Origin: Jiangella ureilytica
Lineage (GTDB): Bacteria; Actinomycetota; Actinomycetes; Jiangellales; Jiangellaceae
Direction of reading: 5' to 3'
DNA: 59,058 nt
Assembly: GCF_004348545.1 (NCBI RefSeq)
Contig: NZ_SMKL01000039.1
Location: forward strand, 1 to 59,058
Below are positions 35,746-45,577 of the stretch, piece by piece. The position numbers were made by a program, and so were the translations under genes. Position 1 is the first letter of the stretch. The number at the start of each line of letters is the position of its first letter. Below the pieces are notes generated by a model. It was not told the DNA's origin. It was given only the letters and a program-made list of their open reading frames with translations, and did no database searches.

Positions 35746-37152
35746 CTATGAGGCCCGCGAGACCGACGACATGTTGAAGTCGGGGACGCGCAGGGCCGGC
35801 ATCGCCGTGCGCGGGAAGTAGTCGCCCCACTCGCGGCTGAAGGTCGGCACCGTCGCGCCGGCGGCGGTGAAGCGGTCGAGCAGCGCGACCGGGCTCTCGT
35901 TGAACCGGTAGTTGTTCACCGCGCCGTTGACCTCGCCGTTCTCGACGAGGTAGACGCCGTCGCGGGTGAGGCCGGTGAGCAGCAGCGTCTGCGGGTCGAC
36001 GGCGCGGATGTACCAGAGGCAGGTGAGCAGCAGGCCGCGCTCGATCCCCGCCGCGACGTCCTCGACGCCGCCGGTGGCGCCGTCGACGGTGAGGCCGAGG
36101 TTGTCGACCGCCGGGGTGGTCGGAAGCCCAGTGAGGCCGGCCGAATGACGGGTCTGCAGCAGCGCCCGCAGCCTGCCGTCCTCGATCCACGACGTGCGCC
36201 GGATGGGCAGGCCGTTGTCGAAGACGCTCGACTCCGACGACGAGGCGTGCGCGAGCACCACCGGCGCGCACTCGAGGCCGGGCGCCGCGGGGTCGGACCA
36301 GAGCGACACCGGGTGCCTCGAGAGCCGGTCGCCGACGCGCGTGCCACCGCCGGGCTTCGAGTAGACCGAGCGGCCGTCCTGGGCGTCGCGCGCGCTCATG
36401 GTCCAGTAGGCGTAGATCATGAGGTCGGCGACGGCGGTGGGCGGCAGGACGGTGTCGTAACGGCCGGCCGGCAGCTCGACCGTGCGCTGCGCCCAGCCCA
36501 GCCGCTTGGTCAGCTCGGCGTCGAGCGCCGCGACGTCGACGTCGGTGAGGTCGCGCGAGGACTGCCCGACCCAGGCCGAGCGCGCCTTGTCGGCGGACTT
36601 GCCGGTGATGCCGATGTGGCCGGTGGGCTGCTCGTGCCGGGCGCGCAACCCCGTCGAGGACCCGAGATACGTCGTGCGGACGCCGTGCTCGAGGTAGCCG
36701 TAGAGCAGCCGCTGCTCGTCGTCGGCGCGGCTGAACGCGTCGCCGAGGGCCGGGGCGATGGTGCCGAACATCTCCGGGGAGGTCTCGCCGGGCGGGGCGG
36801 CCCAGCCCGCGGCGGAACCGCCGCTGCCGCCGTCGTCGCTGATGAGAGGCTGGGCGTCCTCGGCCGGGCCGTTGTCGCGGGCGGCCTGCTCGGCGGCGCG
36901 GACCAGCGGCTCGAGGCCCTCGGGGGTGACGGCGCTGCGGGCGACCACGCCCGACGCCGTGCCGGTGCCGCCGTCGACCGCCGCCACCACCGTCACCGAC
37001 CGGTCGCGGGTGACGCCGTTGGTGGTGAGGGCGTTGGTGGCCCAGCGCAGGTTGGCCGTCGAGGTCTCGTCGACCAGCACCAGCGTGCCGCTGGCCTTGG
37101 ACAGCTCGAGGCAGCGCTCGACGATCTCTTGCGGCGTCACGGTGCCCGTCAC
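35746..37152 (-). CDS. tldE: TldE/PmbA-family protein of the TldD/E protease
   Basis: Protein of 468 residues, the non-catalytic partner of TldD (no HExxH). The N-terminal region has GTLVLVDETSTANLRWATN and the core GRYDTVLPPTAVADLM. Conserved C-terminal stretches are GLTRDGVYLVENGEVNGAVNNYRFNES and MPALRVPDFNMS. Together TldD/TldE unfold and proteolyse peptides such as microcin B17, and act on CcdA in E. coli. The GTG at 37152 overlaps the tldD stop by four bases. No RiPP precursor gene is recognisable nearby, so the local substrate is unknown. Confidence 0.9.
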   Translation of the reverse strand: MTGTVTPQEIVERCLELSKASGTLVLVDETSTANLRWATNALTTNGVTRDRSVTVVAAVDGGTGTASGVVARSAVTPEGLEPLVRAAEQAARDNGPAEDAQPLISDDGGSGGSAAGWAAPPGETSPEMFGTIAPALGDAFSRADDEQRLLYGYLEHGVRTTYLGSSTGLRARHEQPTGHIGITGKSADKARSAWVGQSSRDLTDVDVAALDAELTKRLGWAQRTVELPAGRYDTVLPPTAVADLMIYAYWTMSARDAQDGRSVYSKPGGGTRVGDRLSRHPVSLWSDPAAPGLECAPVVLAHASSSESSVFDNGLPIRRTSWIEDGRLRALLQTRHSAGLTGLPTTPAVDNLGLTVDGATGGVEDVAAGIERGLLLTCLWYIRAVDPQTLLLTGLTRDGVYLVENGEVNGAVNNYRFNESPVALLDRFTAAGATVPTFSREWGDYFPRTAMPALRVPDFNMSSVSRAS

Positions 37153-38675
37153 TGGCCACCCTCCTCTGCGGTGTTGAGGATGCGGATGTCGCGGAACAGG
37201 GCGGACGGCGCGCCGTGCGAGACCGGGGCGATCTGGCCCGGCTGGGCCTTGCCGCAGTTGAACGCCCCGCCCAGCACGTAGGTCGGCGGCCCGCCCACGG
37301 CGGCCATGGAGCCCCAGAAGTCGGTGGTGGTGGCCTGGTAGGCGACGTCGCGCAGCTGGCCGTCGAGCTCGCCGCCGCGGATGCGGTAGAACCGCTGGCC
37401 GGTGAACTGGAAGTTGTAGCGCTGCATGTCGATGGACCACGATTTGTCGCCGACGACGTAGATGCCGTCGTCGACCTGCGAGATCAGCTCGTCGGTGGAC
37501 GGGCCGCCGTCGGCCGGCTGCAGCGAGACGTTGGCCATGCGCTGCACCGGGACGTGGCCGGGGGAGTCGGCGAACGCGCAGCCGTTGGAGCGGCTGGTGC
37601 CGAGCGCACTGGCGTTGGCGGCGGCCATGGCGCGGTCGAGCTGGTAGCCGACGAGCGTGCCGCCGCTGACGATGTCCCAGCGCTGCGCTTCGACGCCCTC
37701 GTCGTCGTAGCCGATGGTCGACAGGCCGTGCGGCGTGGTGCGGTCGCCGGTGACGTGCATGACGGGGGAGCCGTAGCGCAGCGTCCAGAGCTGGTCGAGC
37801 GTGGCGAACGACGTGCCGGCGTAGTTGGCCTCGTAGCCGAGCGCGCGGTCGAGCTCCGTGGCGTGCCCGATGGACTCGTGGATGGTCAGCCACAGGTTCG
37901 TCGGGTCGATGACGACGTCGTAGCGGCCGGCCCGGACGCTGGGCGCGGCGAACTTCTCGGCCAGCAGCGGTCCGAGCTCGTCGAGCGCCGCGCCCCAATC
38001 GACGACGCCGTCGGCGCCGGTGGCGTACTCCCAGCCGCGCCCGGCGGGGGCGGCGAGCGTGCGCATGGTCTCGAACCGGCCGCTGGCGGGGTCGACCTTG
38101 ACCGCCTCGAAGACCGGGTGCAGCCGGACCCGCTGCTGCGTGGTGACGGTGCCGTGGGTGTCGGCGTAGAACTTGTTCTCCTGCACCTGCTGCAGCTGGG
38201 CGGTGACGTGGTCGACGTCGGGTTGCGCGAGGACGCGGACGGAGTGGCCGACCATGCGGTCGATCTTCTCGGTGTCGGGGACGTCGAACGGGTTCACGTC
38301 ATAGGCCGACACCCAGGTGACGTCGGGGTGGACGGGCTCGTCGGCCAGCTCGGTGCGGGCCGGGCTCAGCCGCCGGGAGACCTTCGCGAGGTCGACGGCC
38401 TTCTCGGCCGTCTTCGCGGCGTCGTCCGTGGTGAGGTCGACGGTGGCGGCGAACCCCCACGTGCCCTCGTGCAGGACGCGGACCGCGAACCCCACGTCCT
38501 CGCCGTCGCGGCTGCCCTCGAGCTTGCCGTCGCGGAAGGAGAGGTCTTGGGAGCGGATGCGCTCGAGCCGGAAGTCGGCGTGCTCGACGCCGAGGTCGCG
38601 GGCTCGCTGCAACGCGGCGTCGGCCAGCGAGCGCATCGGCAGGGCGATGAAGGCGGGATCGATCTCGTGCGGCAC
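37149..38675 (-). CDS. tldD: Metalloprotease TldD
   Basis: Catalytic subunit of the TldD/TldE peptidase, 508 residues. The zinc motif HESIGH (residues 266-271, with the downstream family pattern HATELDRALGYEANYAG) is intact, and the C-terminal GGAFNCGKAQPGQ is characteristic. The GTG at 38675 is chosen because a TAGGCT -10 lies seven bases upstream on the minus strand and no ribosome site is seen. tldE follows with a four-base overlap. The length is slightly above the E. coli protein. Confidence 0.93.
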   Translation of the reverse strand: MPHEIDPAFIALPMRSLADAALQRARDLGVEHADFRLERIRSQDLSFRDGKLEGSRDGEDVGFAVRVLHEGTWGFAATVDLTTDDAAKTAEKAVDLAKVSRRLSPARTELADEPVHPDVTWVSAYDVNPFDVPDTEKIDRMVGHSVRVLAQPDVDHVTAQLQQVQENKFYADTHGTVTTQQRVRLHPVFEAVKVDPASGRFETMRTLAAPAGRGWEYATGADGVVDWGAALDELGPLLAEKFAAPSVRAGRYDVVIDPTNLWLTIHESIGHATELDRALGYEANYAGTSFATLDQLWTLRYGSPVMHVTGDRTTPHGLSTIGYDDEGVEAQRWDIVSGGTLVGYQLDRAMAAANASALGTSRSNGCAFADSPGHVPVQRMANVSLQPADGGPSTDELISQVDDGIYVVGDKSWSIDMQRYNFQFTGQRFYRIRGGELDGQLRDVAYQATTTDFWGSMAAVGGPPTYVLGGAFNCGKAQPGQIAPVSHGAPSALFRDIRILNTAEEGGQ

Positions 38676-38682
38676 CCTGCCG

Positions 38683-38688
38683 AGCCTA
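38683..38688 (-). promoter_or_regulatory. Leaderless -10 element of tldD
   Basis: Minus-strand TAGGCT, seven bases before GTG 38675. Confidence 0.55.
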
Positions 38689-38713
38689 GACCAGCGGCGG
38701 GACGGCGAGCACG

Positions 38714-38733
38714 GGCAATACCGCGGTAGTGCC
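38714..38733. repeat. 20-bp near-palindrome between vapC and tldD
   Basis: GGCA-a-TACCGCGGTA-g-TGCC. It ends three bases before the vapC stop region and 26 bases upstream of the tldD -10. It could be a tldD operator or a terminator of the toxin unit. Confidence 0.55.
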
Positions 38734-38736
38734 GGA

Positions 38737-39150
38737 TCAGCTCGCGAACGGGTCGACGACGGTCACTCCCGTCGCTGAGAAGTCGCGCACGTTGCGGGTG
38801 ACCACCGTGAGGTCGTGGCGCAGCGCGGTGGCCGCGATCAGACCGTCCACCGCGGGGATCGGCCGGTGCTGCGGGAGTCGGCCCCAGATCTCGGCGATGA
38901 CGGTGTCGACGGGGAGAACGCGATCGGCGAACTGCTGGGCCAGGCCGTCGAGCCAGTCGGCCAGTCGTTGGGCCTGGGCGTGATCGTTCCGCGCCTGCAA
39001 CCGACCGACACCCCGGCGCAGCTCGCCGATGGTCAGGCTGCTGACGTAGAGGCGACCGGCCGGGACCTCGTTCCACCACTCGAGCACCCCCGGGTGGGGG
39101 CGCGGGCGGCGGAGCTCGGAGATGACGTTGGTGTCGAGCAGGTAGGTCAC
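38737..39150 (-). CDS. PIN-domain toxin (VapC/FitB-like)
   Basis: PIN ribonuclease toxin of 137 residues. It has the first acidic residue in LLDTNVISEL (D6), SSLTIGEL, the second acidic cluster in IPAVDGLIAATAL and the C-terminal VTRNVRDFSATGVTVVDPF. This is the FitB-like subgroup that cuts tRNA or other RNA. The GTG overlaps the antitoxin stop by four bases, so the pair is translated as a unit. A 20-bp near-palindrome lies beyond its stop. Confidence 0.9.
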   Translation of the reverse strand: MTYLLDTNVISELRRPRPHPGVLEWWNEVPAGRLYVSSLTIGELRRGVGRLQARNDHAQAQRLADWLDGLAQQFADRVLPVDTVIAEIWGRLPQHRPIPAVDGLIAATALRHDLTVVTRNVRDFSATGVTVVDPFAS

Positions 39151-39434
39151 CCGTGGTCCACGAGGTCGATGTCGCGGGGGAGATCGTGCTCGCGTTCGGC
39201 CACGATCTCGTCGAGGATGTCGGAGAACTCGTCCGACCCGGCGCCGTGGGTGAGTGCGAGCTTGAAGTCGGCCGGGAGCTCGACGCCCAGGAGCTCGCGG
39301 TAGTGCACGATGTCGATCACGACGGCCAGCTCCTCTCCGTGCTTGGTCACGATCTGCGGCCCTTCGTCGACGGCCCTGCGCAGCAGTTCGCTCAACCGCT
39401 GCTTGGCGTCCTGAACCGGCCATCTAGATTCCAT
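39147..39434 (-). CDS. Phd/YefM-family antitoxin
   Basis: Antitoxin of 95 residues. The Phd/YefM N-terminal DNA-binding domain (VQDAKQRLSELLRRAVDEGPQIVTKHGEELAVVI) is followed by an acidic C-terminal tail that would neutralise the PIN toxin. It is the first gene of a two-gene toxin-antitoxin operon. The ATG at 39434 lies six bases after a TAGTCT -10 embedded in CTAGA-type repeats, so the mRNA is probably leaderless and autorepressed. It is divergent from aroC, about 100 bases away. Confidence 0.9.
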   Translation of the reverse strand: MESRWPVQDAKQRLSELLRRAVDEGPQIVTKHGEELAVVIDIVHYRELLGVELPADFKLALTHGAGSDEFSDILDEIVAEREHDLPRDIDLVDHG

Positions 39435-39469
39435 CTAGACAGACTAGACAGAATGTGCGGCTGCGGCAA
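39421..39469 (-). promoter_or_regulatory. Toxin-antitoxin promoter with repeat operator
   Basis: On the minus strand: TTGCCG (39469-39464), 17 bases, TAGTCT (39446-39441), six bases, ATG. The plus strand shows direct repeats CATCTAGA (39421 and 39432) and TAGACAGA (39437 and 39445) overlapping the -10 and start, as expected for an antitoxin operator. Confidence 0.7.
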
Positions 39470-39537
39470 CCGGGAGCCCGGCACCGACCCGTGGACGCCG
39501 GTCGGGGTGCGGATGCCGGGCGTGGGAGAATTCGAGC

Positions 39538-40733
39538 ATGCTCAGATGGCTGACAGCGGGGGAGTCGCACGGGCCGGCCCTGGTCGCGGTCCTCGAGGGA
39601 CTTCCGGCCGGGGTCGAGGTCACGACCGCGGACATCGACGCGGCGCTGGCGCGGCGGCGGCTCGGCTACGGCCGCGGCGCCCGCATGAAGTTCGAGGCCG
39701 ACGCGGTCACCGTCGTCGGCGGGCTGCGCCACGGTCGCACCCTCGGCAGCCCCGTCGCCATCCAGGTGGGCAACACCGAGTGGCCCAAGTGGGAGCAGGT
39801 GATGTCAGCGGATCCAGTCGACGAAGCGGACATCGCCCACAGTGCTCGTAATGCCCCGCTCACCCGCCCGCGCCCCGGCCACGCCGACCTCGCGGGCATG
39901 CAGAAGTACGGGTTCGACGAAGCCCGCCCGGTACTCGAGCGGGCCAGCGCCCGCGAGACCGCGGCCCGGGTCGCGCTCGGCGCCGTCGCGTCGGCGTTCC
40001 TGCGGCAGGCCTACGGCATCCGGCTGGTCAGCCACACGGTCGAGCTGGGGACGGTGGCGGTGCCGGCCGGCTCGCCGCTGCCCGGCCCCGACGACGTGCA
40101 GCGACTGGACGACGATCCGCTGCGCTGCTTCGACGCCGACACCAGCAAGCTCATGGTCGCCGAGGTCGACGCCGCGCACGACGAGGGCGACACCCTCGGC
40201 GGCGTCGTCGAGGTCGTCGTCACCGGCATGCCGCCCGGCGTGGGCAGCTACGTCCACGGCGACCGCAAGCTCGACGCCCGGCTGGCCGGGGCGCTCATGG
40301 GCATCCAGGCCATCAAGGGCGTCGAGGTCGGCGACGGCTTCGAGCTCGCCCGCACCCGCGGCTCGAAGGCGCAGGACGAGATCGTGCCGGCCGACGGCGG
40401 GGGCGTGCGGCGCACGTCTGGTCACTCCGGCGGCATCGAGGGCGGCATGTCCACCGGCGAGACGCTGCGGGTCCGGGCCGCCATGAAGCCCATCTCCACC
40501 ATCCCGCGGGCGCTGCGCACCGTCGACACCGCCACCGGTGAGGTCACGAAGGCGCACCACCAGCGCTCCGACGTGTGCGCGGTCCCGGCCGCCGGCGTGG
40601 TCGCCGAGGCCATGGTCGCCCTGGTCGTGGCCGAGCTCGCGCTCGAGAAGTTCGGCGGCGACTCCGTCGCCGAGACCGCCCGCAACCTGCGGACCTACCT
40701 CGAGGCCATCCCGCCGCGGCTGGTGATCGGCTG

Positions 40734-40734
<1 letters not shown>
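39538..40734 (+). CDS. aroC: Chorismate synthase
   Basis: Last enzyme of the shikimate pathway, converting EPSP to chorismate with reduced FMN, 398 residues. It opens [15 protein letters not shown] and has the family signatures [29 protein letters not shown], and [17 protein letters not shown] with the FMN-contacting region. It heads aroC-aroK-aroB (Rv2540c-Rv2538c order). The ATG at 39538 has no ribosome site; GAGAAT six bases upstream could be a weak leaderless -10. It overlaps aroK by one base. Confidence 0.97.
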
Positions 40735-42318
<1,584 letters not shown>

Positions 42319-42326
42319 CGCGGCAC

Positions 42327-42842
42327 TCAGCCGAAGCGCCACCGGGTGGGGTTGTAGTCGTCGCCCTCGGTCGACCCGTAGCCGAACCCCTTCGACGGCG
42401 TCAGCGCGTAGACGGCGAACGGGCCCGGCCCGGCCGTCGGCGCGCCCTCGGCGTGGAAGACGCCGTCGCGGATCTCGACCGGCCAGTCGTACTGGTCGAG
42501 ATACCGGGCGGCCGCCGCCTGCAGCACGGATTCGTCGCGCACCGGCACCGCCCGGCCCTCGACGGCGAGGTCGAGGCCGGCGGCATTGACGGCGACCACG
42601 CAGCGCGGGTCGGCGGCGAGGTTGCGTCCGGCGACGCTGCCGGGCCAGGCGGCGAAGTGGAACCCGCCGTCGACCACGACGCCCAGGATCGGCACGACGT
42701 GCGGCCGCCCGTCGGGCCGCACCGTCGACAGCCAGTACGTGTCGGCGGCGGCCAGCGCCGCCACGGCGTCGGCCCACGCGGTGGTGCCCGACCCGTCGCT
42801 CATCATCGAGCTGGTCTGCGGTTCATCGCTCATGCCGCCCAT
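42327..42842 (-). CDS. PNPOx-like (split-barrel) flavin/F420-family protein
   Basis: Protein of 171 residues of the pyridoxamine-phosphate-oxidase-like split barrel: TYWLSTVRPDGRPHVVPILGVVVDGGFHF, RNLAADPRCVVAVN and a C-terminal GFGYGSTEGDDYNPTRWRF. Such proteins use FMN or F420, or bind heme; the substrate cannot be assigned. Starts at ATG 42842 or 42833 are both possible and neither has a clear ribosome site. With the aldo/keto reductase it forms an insertion between aroB and aroQ compared with M. tuberculosis. Confidence 0.85.
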   Translation of the reverse strand: MGGMSDEPQTSSMMSDGSGTTAWADAVAALAAADTYWLSTVRPDGRPHVVPILGVVVDGGFHFAAWPGSVAGRNLAADPRCVVAVNAAGLDLAVEGRAVPVRDESVLQAAAARYLDQYDWPVEIRDGVFHAEGAPTAGPGPFAVYALTPSKGFGYGSTEGDDYNPTRWRFG

Positions 42843-42888
42843 CGTGGCACCGCCCACCGACAACGTCACGCGGCCCGGGAGTGCCGGT

Positions 42889-42894
42889 TAGGCT
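42889..42894 (+). promoter_or_regulatory. Leaderless -10 element of aldo/keto reductase gene
   Basis: TAGGCT, six bases before GTG 42901. Confidence 0.55.
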
Positions 42895-42900
42895 CACCCG

Positions 42901-43818
42901 GTGGAGTACATCGATATCGGCGGGTCGGGCCTGCGGGGCTCGGTCATCACGCTCGGGTGCATGCGCATCGACCAGCTGTCCGAGGACGAGGTCGCGGGGC
43001 TGATCGGGGCCGCCGCCGACGCCGGGATCACGGTGTTCGACCACGCCGACATCTACGGTGGCGGCCGCTGCGAGGAGGTGTTCGGCGCCGCCCTCGGCCG
43101 GACGTCCGTCAGGCGCGAGGACATCGTCGTCCAGACGAAGTGTGGCATCAGGTCCGGATACTACGACTTCTCCGCCGAGCACATCCGCACCTCCGTCGAG
43201 GGGTCGCTGCGCCGACTGAACACGGACTACGTCGACCTGCTGCTCCTGCACCGGCCCGACACGCTGATGGAGCCCGAGGACGTCGCCGCGGCCCTGGACG
43301 AGCTGGTGACGGCGGGCAAGGTGCGCCATGTCGGCGTCAGCAACCAGAACCCTGCCCAGCTCGAGCTGCTCCGCGCGCACATACGCCAGCCGATCGTCGC
43401 CGACCAGCTGCAGTTCAGCCTCGCCCACACCCCGATGATCGACGCCGGGCTCAACGTCAACACGGGGTTCGACGGCGCCGTGGTGCGCGAGGGCGGGGTG
43501 CTGGAGTACTGCCGGTTGCACGGCATCACCATCCAGCCGTGGTCGGTGCTGCAGCACGGCCAGATCGCCGGTACGTTCCTCGGCAACCCGGCGTTCCGGG
43601 AGCTCAACGACGCCCTCGATGAGGTCGCGGCGCAGCTGGGTGCCACTCCGGCGGCCGTCGCGATCGCCTGGATCCTGCGCCATCCGGCCCGTATGCAGCC
43701 CGTCATCGGGACCACCAAGCCCGCTCGTGTCGAAGAGATCGCCAAGGCCGCGCACCTCGAGCTGTCCCGCGAGACCTGGTATGCCCTCTACCGCGCGGCC
43801 GGCAACGAGATCCTCTGA
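42901..43818 (+). CDS. Aldo/keto reductase (YdhF-like)
   Basis: NADPH-dependent aldo/keto reductase of 305 residues. It has the TIM-barrel opening [14 protein letters not shown], catalytic Asp and Tyr in [17 protein letters not shown], the catalytic Lys in VQTKCGIR, His in LLLLHRPD, and the cofactor loop with [12 protein letters not shown]. It is closest in pattern to E. coli YdhF. The GTG at 42901 is preceded by TAGGCT six bases upstream (leaderless). It is followed after 23 bases by aroQ, which has its own -10. Confidence 0.92.
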   Translation: MEYIDIGGSGLRGSVITLGCMRIDQLSEDEVAGLIGAAADAGITVFDHADIYGGGRCEEVFGAALGRTSVRREDIVVQTKCGIRSGYYDFSAEHIRTSVEGSLRRLNTDYVDLLLLHRPDTLMEPEDVAAALDELVTAGKVRHVGVSNQNPAQLELLRAHIRQPIVADQLQFSLAHTPMIDAGLNVNTGFDGAVVREGGVLEYCRLHGITIQPWSVLQHGQIAGTFLGNPAFRELNDALDEVAAQLGATPAAVAIAWILRHPARMQPVIGTTKPARVEEIAKAAHLELSRETWYALYRAAGNEIL

Positions 43819-43828
43819 CGGCGACCGA

Positions 43829-43834
43829 TAGAGT
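43829..43834 (+). promoter_or_regulatory. Leaderless -10 element of aroQ
   Basis: TAGAGT, seven bases before GTG 43842. Confidence 0.55.
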
Positions 43835-43841
43835 CACGGGC

Positions 43842-44276
43842 GTGACGACGCGGGTGCTTGTGCTCAACGGTCCCAACCTCGGCCGGCTGGGGTCGCGCGA
43901 GCCGGACGTCTACGGCAGCACGACCTTCGCCGGGCTGGTGGAGCGCTGCCGCAAGACCGCCGCCGACCTCGGCCTCGACGCCGACGTGCGGCAGACCGAC
44001 GACGAGGCCGAACTGGTGCACTGGCTGCACGAGGCCGCCGACGCCGGCACGCCGGTCGTGCTCAACCCGGCCGCGTTCACGCACTACTCGTACGCACTGC
44101 GCGACGCCTGCGCCCAGTTGCGGGCGCCGCTGATCGAGGTGCACATCTCCAACCCCGCGGCGCGCGAGGAGTTCCGGCACACCAGCGTCGTGGCGGCGGT
44201 CGCCACCGGCACCGTCGCCGGCTTCGGGCTCGGATCGTACGACCTCGCCCTGCGCGCCGTCGCCGGCCTCGTCTGA
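43842..44276 (+). CDS. aroQ: Type II 3-dehydroquinate dehydratase
   Basis: Dodecameric type II enzyme converting 3-dehydroquinate to 3-dehydroshikimate, 144 residues. Catalytic Tyr24 is in [11 protein letters not shown], the lid arginine is R19, [12 protein letters not shown] binds substrate, H101 is in VHISN, and R is in EEFRHTSV. It is separated from aroB by the PPOX/AKR pair and appears to have its own leaderless promoter. Convergent with the L7/L12-like gene, three bases apart. Confidence 0.96.
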   Translation: MTTRVLVLNGPNLGRLGSREPDVYGSTTFAGLVERCRKTAADLGLDADVRQTDDEAELVHWLHEAADAGTPVVLNPAAFTHYSYALRDACAQLRAPLIEVHISNPAAREEFRHTSVVAAVATGTVAGFGLGSYDLALRAVAGLV

Positions 44277-44279
44277 CCC

Positions 44280-44765
44280 TCACATCCGGTCGACGATCTC
44301 CTTCGCCCTCTCGAGGTCCAGCTCCGGCGCGGTATCGAGCAGCAGCTCGATCGCCTGGATCCTCCTGCCCTCGGCGACGAGCTGCTGGAGGTGCGCCATC
44401 GCCTCGGACGAGATGGACGACCGGCCGGTCTCGGCGGGCGCGGCGTTGGCGGCGTCGGCGCCGTCGCTGAGCCGCCGGGGGTACTGCATGGCCTGCCGCA
44501 GGCCCAGGCCGGTGTTCTCGCGGATCAGCTTGACCGCCGGAACCACCTGGCCCTCGGCGAGCAGCTTCCCGACGGCGGCATCGAGGGTCTCACGGTCCAG
44601 GCGCGCGGGAGCCGCGGCCGCCGTCGTCGTCGCCGTCGTCGCCGGGGAGGTAGCCGAGGCCGACGGGCCGCGGACGGCGTCGGCGCGCCAGCGCAGGATG
44701 ACGAAGCCGAAGCCGATGACCAGGGCGGCCGCGAAGACGATGACGACGATCAGCCAGAAGTCCAC
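44280..44765 (-). CDS. Membrane-anchored L7/L12-like protein A
   Basis: Protein of 161 residues with one N-terminal transmembrane helix (about 3-24) and an Ala/Thr linker. Two copies follow of a helical motif resembling the ribosomal L7/L12 C-terminal domain: PAVKLIRENTGLGLRQAMQYP (about 82-102) and IQAIELLLDTAPELDLERAKEIVDRM (end). Function unknown. A paralog with the same plan lies 0.8 kb upstream (45578-46054), beyond a toxin-antitoxin pair. The GTG at 44765 has TACCGT six bases upstream (leaderless). Confidence 0.8.
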   Translation of the reverse strand: MDFWLIVVIVFAAALVIGFGFVILRWRADAVRGPSASATSPATTATTTAAAAPARLDRETLDAAVGKLLAEGQVVPAVKLIRENTGLGLRQAMQYPRRLSDGADAANAAPAETGRSSISSEAMAHLQQLVAEGRRIQAIELLLDTAPELDLERAKEIVDRM

Positions 44766-44771
44766 GGCCGG

Positions 44772-44777
44772 ACGGTA
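44772..44777 (-). promoter_or_regulatory. Leaderless -10 element of L7/L12-like gene A
   Basis: Minus-strand TACCGT, six bases before GTG 44765. Confidence 0.5.
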
Positions 44778-44782
44778 TCGGG

Positions 44783-45223
44783 TCAGACCGCGACGAACCC
44801 CAGATCGGCCGCGGCGGCGCGCTGGGCGGGGTCGTGCGAGGCGAAGCCGACCCGCTCGCCGGACCGGGCCAGCGGCCGGGCGGCGAGGTCGGCGATGGCC
44901 AGGTGCAGCGCGTCGAGTGCGCGGATGCCGAACCGGCGGACCAGGACGCGCGCGGTGTTCTCGGTGTCGAGCATGTCGGCCCGGACCAGCGTGACCGGCC
45001 CCGTGGGGGAGACCTCTTCGTAGAGCTTGGCCAGCAGCGTGTCGACGTCGCCGATGCGGCGGGTGCGGGCGGCCCGGACCAGCGCCGACGACGTCTCGAG
45101 CAGTGCCAGCGTGGACGTGAGCAGGACCGTGCGGCCCTCGATGAGCCCGCGGGCGACGGCATGCTTCGGCTCGTCGGCGAGGTAGGAGTGCACCAGCACC
45201 GACGAGTCGACGTAGGTGAGCAT
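44783..45223 (-). CDS. PIN-domain toxin (VapC family)
   Basis: PIN ribonuclease of 146 residues: LTYVDSSVLVHSYL (first acidic D6), STLALLETSSALVRA (Glu), IRALDALHLAIADLA (acidic cluster) and FASHDPAQRAAAADLGF (last acidic). All four positions are present, so it is probably active. It follows the antitoxin with a two-base gap. This is a different subgroup from the PIN toxin at 38737, which has the FitB-like pattern. Confidence 0.9.
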   Translation of the reverse strand: MLTYVDSSVLVHSYLADEPKHAVARGLIEGRTVLLTSTLALLETSSALVRAARTRRIGDVDTLLAKLYEEVSPTGPVTLVRADMLDTENTARVLVRRFGIRALDALHLAIADLAARPLARSGERVGFASHDPAQRAAAADLGFVAV

Positions 45224-45225
45224 GC

Positions 45226-45531
45226 TCAGCGCCCGTCGGACCAGAGCTCGTCGAGCACGGGGCCGATGCCCTCGGTGGCCTTGAGCGCCTTGGTGAACTG
45301 GGCGGGCGGGACGGACGGGGCCGGGCTCTCGACGAGGATGCCGATGTCGCGGGCCTTCTCGCGCAGTTCGAGCCGGCGCACGTCGACGTCGTCGTCGGAC
45401 GGGGGAGGCGGCGGCGCGGCGGCGGAGAGCACCTTGTTGGCCAGCGCGTTGATGGACACGCCCTCGCGTTGCGCACGCGCGGTCAGCCGCCGGTGGAGAT
45501 CGTCGGGGATCCGCAGCAGCAACTGGCGCAT
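45226..45531 (-). CDS. Ribbon-helix-helix antitoxin
   Basis: Antitoxin of 101 residues. The N-terminal ribbon-helix-helix is QLLLRIPDDLHRRLTARAQREGVSINALANKVLS (HicB/Arc-like). A proline run (PPPPPSDDD) joins it to a C-terminal toxin-binding region. It starts at ATG 45531, six bases after TAGCAT, with an 8-bp inverted-repeat operator between the -35 and -10. Confidence 0.88.
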   Translation of the reverse strand: MRQLLLRIPDDLHRRLTARAQREGVSINALANKVLSAAAPPPPPSDDDVDVRRLELREKARDIGILVESPAPSVPPAQFTKALKATEGIGPVLDELWSDGR

Positions 45532-45537
45532 GACGGC

Positions 45538-45568
45538 ATGCTATCACCGTCGTGCCCGGTGATATCAA
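45538..45568 (-). promoter_or_regulatory. Toxin-antitoxin promoter with 8-bp inverted-repeat operator
   Basis: On the minus strand: TTGATA (45568-45563), 19 bases, TAGCAT (45543-45538), six bases, ATG. The spacer holds the perfect inverted repeat TATCACCG-n7-CGGTGATA (45542-45564), which overlaps both hexamers, as expected for autorepression by an RHH antitoxin. Confidence 0.72.
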
Positions 45569-45577
45569 GGTGTGGAT

